This document shows positions 7,697-10,102 of a stretch of 10,102 nucleotides of DNA, piece after piece. The position numbers and the translations under genes are program-made. The notes beneath the pieces are model-generated. The model made no database searches, was not told where the DNA came from, and saw only the letters and a list, made by a program, of their open reading frames with translations. This DNA is from Euperipatoides rowelli (Eukaryota > Onychophora > Udeonychophora > Euonychophora > Peripatopsidae), in NCBI GenBank assembly GCA_003024985.2, contig PXIH01S0004507.1. One strand, written 5' to 3'. How positions within the stretch are numbered: the first letter of the stretch is position 1; each line of letters starts with the position of its first letter.

Positions 7697-7835
7697 AAGG
7701 TCAAGGTGTGTTGGTCTTGCAGTTATGATCATGGCCACCATGTGCTTGTACATACACCGGAGACTTGGTTCGATCTCCTGGGTCGCAGTTGCTCTCCGTT
7801 TTTTTCCAGGAGAAAATACTATTTTTTTTTTCTGT
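7697..7835 (+). mobile_element. Probable tRNA-derived SINE, degenerate
   Basis: A B-box-like sequence GGTTCGATCTC lies at 7767-7777, and an A-box-like sequence TGGTCTTGCAGTTATGA begins near 7711, about the spacing of a tRNA-type RNA polymerase III promoter. After the B box comes CCTGGGTCGCAGTTGCTCTCCG and then T runs (about 7800-7805 and 7822-7831). The T-arm stem is poorly paired, so this is not a working tRNA. The boundaries are estimates. A 112-codon open frame (7571-7909) crosses it but has no recognisable protein and is best read as chance. Confidence 0.5.
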
Positions 7836-8580
7836 ATGCTAAGTCCAGGTTACATATAAATACCAGAGATTTAGGCCTTAAGGGGAGAAGCGGTGCTGAA
7901 AATTGGTGAAAATGGATCAAAAACTCTTTTTTTTAATATACTGTATATTTTTAAGCTGTTCAATATCTCAGTTTCATAATAAAATCAATCCTGCTTTTAA
8001 AAACACATATTTTGCTCAAAATCGAATATTTTATGAAACTACTGTAGTTAATTTATTTTTAAAAAAATAACTTCTAAATAACTAATAATTACCCCAAAAT
8101 GTTTTATAAATTTCTTGGAGATCGTATAAGATAGAGCTTCACGGGTTTTTTTTATTTAATAAATTGAAGCGTCCTCTACCGAGAATTCATAAGAAAAAAA
8201 AGTCTTTGTCTGCATTTTTTAGCCAATAGAACCATATTTTCTAAAGCAACTTTGTAAATAATAAAAAAAAAAAATATGTCGTAAAATGTTCACATGTTAT
8301 CATTAGGCCAATTATGCCAAGATAGCATCCTATAATCCTTTGTAAAATCGACCATCATTCCCAGAGTTCTTTGATAAAATGTCACAGGCATTTAAAAATT
8401 GTAACGTGAAATGGCTGCCGATCTACTGTATTTATTTTAAAGTTATTTTATGCTGTTAAAAAGTCTTAATCTTGTGAATAAAAATGGTTAGTGTCATTTT
8501 TTTTTTAGAAGCATAATGATTATTTATCATTATAATAAATGTTTATTTAACTTTTTTTTATAAATGTAACAGCCTAATTT

Positions 8581-8599
8581 TACGATCTCTTTGATCGTA
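8581..8599. repeat. Short perfect hairpin
   Basis: TACGATC and GATCGTA pair over 7 bp around the loop TCTTT. It is an isolated structure without a gene beside it. Confidence 0.5.
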
Positions 8600-8790
8600 C
8601 GATAAATCTAATTGCAGTAGCCTATATGAACTAGTAATTTTAAGACACTATATTTAGCAAAAATTGTTCCAGGTTATTAACATAAATCAAAATAATAGTT
8701 ATTAGGCCTATTGATATTCAAAATAAAAATTATGCCATCTAAAAACTTTAAGGGAAAAAAAACCCCAATTGTCTCACTTGAAAAAAATAC

Positions 8791-9125
8791 GTGATTGGAT
8801 TGTTACCTAATCCTTTTACCAATAAGAAATTAAATACTGGTTTGCTATATTTTACCCATTTAATACCCGACATTAGTACAATTATTAGTACTCCAATTAT
8901 TACTACATTATTGCCTAATATTAATGATACAGTAGGTATAATGATATTCACGAGATGGATTTTAATCAAGTTGGTCAATCATTTCAACTCACTCCTTCCA
9001 TTGATTCAACATGTTTCATTGGCTTACAAAAAAAAAAGTTTTTCAAGCTAATGATGAACAAATAGTTTTAAATCCCAATTCTTATATGCTGGTTAAAATA
9101 TGTTCACCTTTAAGGATTTTTTGAA
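8791..9125 (+). pseudogene. Unidentified open stretch, possible decayed coding fragment
   Basis: One frame is open from 8791 to 9051 and includes LPNPFTNKKLNTGLLYF. A second plus-strand frame starts with ATG at 8955 and ends with a stop at 9123-9125; it encodes 56 residues including FQANDEQIVLNPNSYMLVK. The stretch has a more protein-like, less homopolymeric composition than its surroundings. The minus strand is also open over 8748-8978 with a very hydrophobic product. I do not recognise a family in any frame. It could be a relic of a transposon or viral gene with a frameshift near 8950, or chance. Confidence 0.25.
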
Positions 9126-9492
9126 TAATCATCATTTTGACTGGAAAATTTCTATTAGGCTACTTAGCAGGCTATAATATCCATTTTAAGTCTCACTCAT
9201 ACTACTTTATTGAACATGGATGAAAAAAAACTAAAAAGTCAAGCCTACTTAAATTTAATAAATGTATACCGTATATACTGTACATACACAATGTCAGCTA
9301 TATACAGTACAGTGTGACCAATAATGTTAGAAAAAAAATTGGCACTCTTACAAATAATTGATTCAGCCTAACTCACACCTTCCCTAACTAAGGTAATCCC
9401 ATTTTGCTTCCACACAACTAGCCAATGATGTAACTAGATTAGGAAATCACAAGCCAAAAGGTTAAGGATTAGGATTTTCAAATGGAAGCCAT

Positions 9493-9965
9493 CCTTAGGG
9501 TGGGATCATCTATCATAAAGAATAGAGCTAGAGATTTGAAACTTGGTATGAATATTCTTGAATATATTCTAACAAATGTAATAGGGCCTGATTTTTGATA
9601 GCTACTTTAAATTGGGAAAATTTAATTATTTATCAGAAAAAGCGATAATTTTGAGGAAAATTTTGAATGTGATATTTGGACGCAATTTATAGGTTCCCTG
9701 TTCAAAATTCTTGAATTATGGCTCTATTACTTTTATTGGGATGTATTCAAGATTATACTGTATATACCAAATTAGAAAAAGTGGTAATTTTGAGCAAAAT
9801 TTCAAATGTGATATTTGGATGCAATTTATAGGTTCCCTGTTCAAAAATCTTGAATTATGTCTCTATTAGTTTTGTTGGAATATATTCAAGATTATTATTA
9901 TACAGTATATACCAAATTAGAAGTGTCCAGCTCATTTCCTTCTGGTAGATGATCTCTCCCTTAGG
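9493..9965. mobile_element. Foldback (long inverted repeat) element with internal direct duplication
   Basis: The left arm (about 9493-9588) is the diverged reverse complement of the right arm (about 9859-9965). At the outer ends CCTTAGGGTGGGATCATCTA matches CCTAAGGGAGAGATCATCTA. At the inner end 9557-9588 matches the reverse complement of 9859-9890 at 27 of 32 positions. Between the arms a unit of about 140-150 bp is tandemly duplicated (about 9632-9771 and 9772-9921); both copies contain ATTTATAGGTTCCCTGTTCA and end in a TATATACCAAATTAG-type word. There is no coding capacity. The superfamily is unknown. Confidence 0.7.
9632..9921. repeat. Diverged tandem duplication, unit about 145 bp
   Basis: Copy 1 (about 9632-9771) and copy 2 (about 9772-9921) align over most of their length, sharing AATGTGATATTTGGA, GCAATTTATAGGTTCCCTG and CTTGAATTATG. 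Small substitutions and an ATTATT insertion near 9892-9899 separate them. Copy 2 ends inside the right foldback arm. Confidence 0.8.
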
Positions 9966-9980
9966 TGACCTATAATTTTT

Positions 9981-10007
9981 CCAAGATGGCGGTGTTTCCA
10001 TGGCAAT
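9981..10007. promoter_or_regulatory. YY1-like site beside an RFX X-box-like site
   Basis: CCAAGATGGCGG (9981-9992) matches the known YY1 consensus core AAGATGGCGGC at all but the last base. GTTTCCATGGCAAT (9994-10007) matches the RFX X-box palindrome GTTNCCATGGNAAC at all but the last base. The two sit one base apart just outside the foldback element. Protein binding is inferred from motif only; the motifs could belong to an interspersed repeat. Confidence 0.4.
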
Positions 10008-10102
10008 CAAATGCATGATGGGAATTATTTTCTATATTTAAACATATAAAGAGTAACATTTCTGAAAAATTTTAGAACTCTAGCCTTAATAATGTGGAAA
10101 AT

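Larger units (their letters stand above)
7445..10102 (-). other. Upstream DTL intron (5' part outside window), repeat-filled
   Basis: DTL exons upstream of 7444 should encode WD40 blades 1 to 3, including the first WDxR box; I searched both strands and saw none, so this is taken as intron. It holds the SINE-like unit, an unidentified open stretch, a foldback element and TACAGTATA palindromes (7938, 9268, 9300, 9755, 9901). The part 7862-8420 is AT-rich with small hairpins (7971-8040 and 8581-8599) and looks like decayed repeat. Confidence 0.6.

Noticed and set aside
7571-7909. 112-codon plus-strand frame, the longest in the window
   Set aside because: It crosses the SINE-like unit and T runs; the translation resembles no protein and contains polypyrimidine-derived Phe runs.
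8748-8978. Mitochondrial insertion or membrane protein gene on the minus strand
   Set aside because: It is hydrophobic and mtDNA-like in feel, but I could not place it in any mitochondrial gene; kept only as an unidentified open stretch.
1-10102. CRISPR array, rRNA, intact tRNA or bacterial operon
   Set aside because: There are no regularly spaced repeats and no rRNA-like or cloverleaf sequence, and the spliced gene shows that the DNA is eukaryotic.

Overview
This is eukaryotic, probably marine invertebrate, nuclear DNA. It is very AT-rich, full of long A and T runs, short palindromes and dispersed repeats, and holds short exons with canonical GT-AG introns. I cannot name the species. The recurring 'aggcct/tagcct' words and the heavy use of TACAGTATATACTGTA-type palindromes give it a character but not an identity.

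The only gene I can support is on the minus strand: the middle of DTL/CDT2 (denticleless), the WD40 substrate receptor of the CRL4 ubiquitin ligase. Five consecutive exons read in transcription order: 7350-7444, 4721-4794, 3931-4034, 3725-3829 and 3532-3644. Their phases join without a break (491 nt). They match, by my recollection of the human protein, roughly human residues 180 to 345: the end of WD40 blade 3, the basic linker, and blades 4, 5 and most of 6. The second DDB1-binding WDxR box (WDLR) is intact. The first exons lie beyond 10102. The remaining exons (blade 7 and the long disordered C-terminal tail) lie below position 1, or less likely in unrecognised sequence here. No promoter or 3' end of the gene is visible.

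Layout: 1-260 is AT-rich intron. 269-3433 is a 3165-bp hAT-type DNA transposon with perfect 19-bp terminal inverted repeats and a perfect 8-bp target-site duplication (ATATGAAT). It sits in the DTL intron about 90 bp downstream of the 3532-3644 exon and has no recognisable transposase, so it is non-autonomous or gutted. 3532-4794 holds four DTL exons with introns of 80, 101 and 686 bp. 4795-7349 is a 2555-bp intron with a palindromic MITE-like element (5227-5372), a poly-C run and several TACAGTATA palindromes. 7445-10102 is the upstream intron. It holds a probable tRNA-derived SINE (about 7697-7835), an unexplained open stretch (8791-9125), and a foldback element with an internal direct duplication (9493-9965). 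That element is followed directly by a YY1-like motif and an RFX X-box-like motif.

Nothing here is operonic or a clear new enzymatic system. The most solid new observations are the complete hAT insertion, the foldback element at the right end, and the DTL exon structure.
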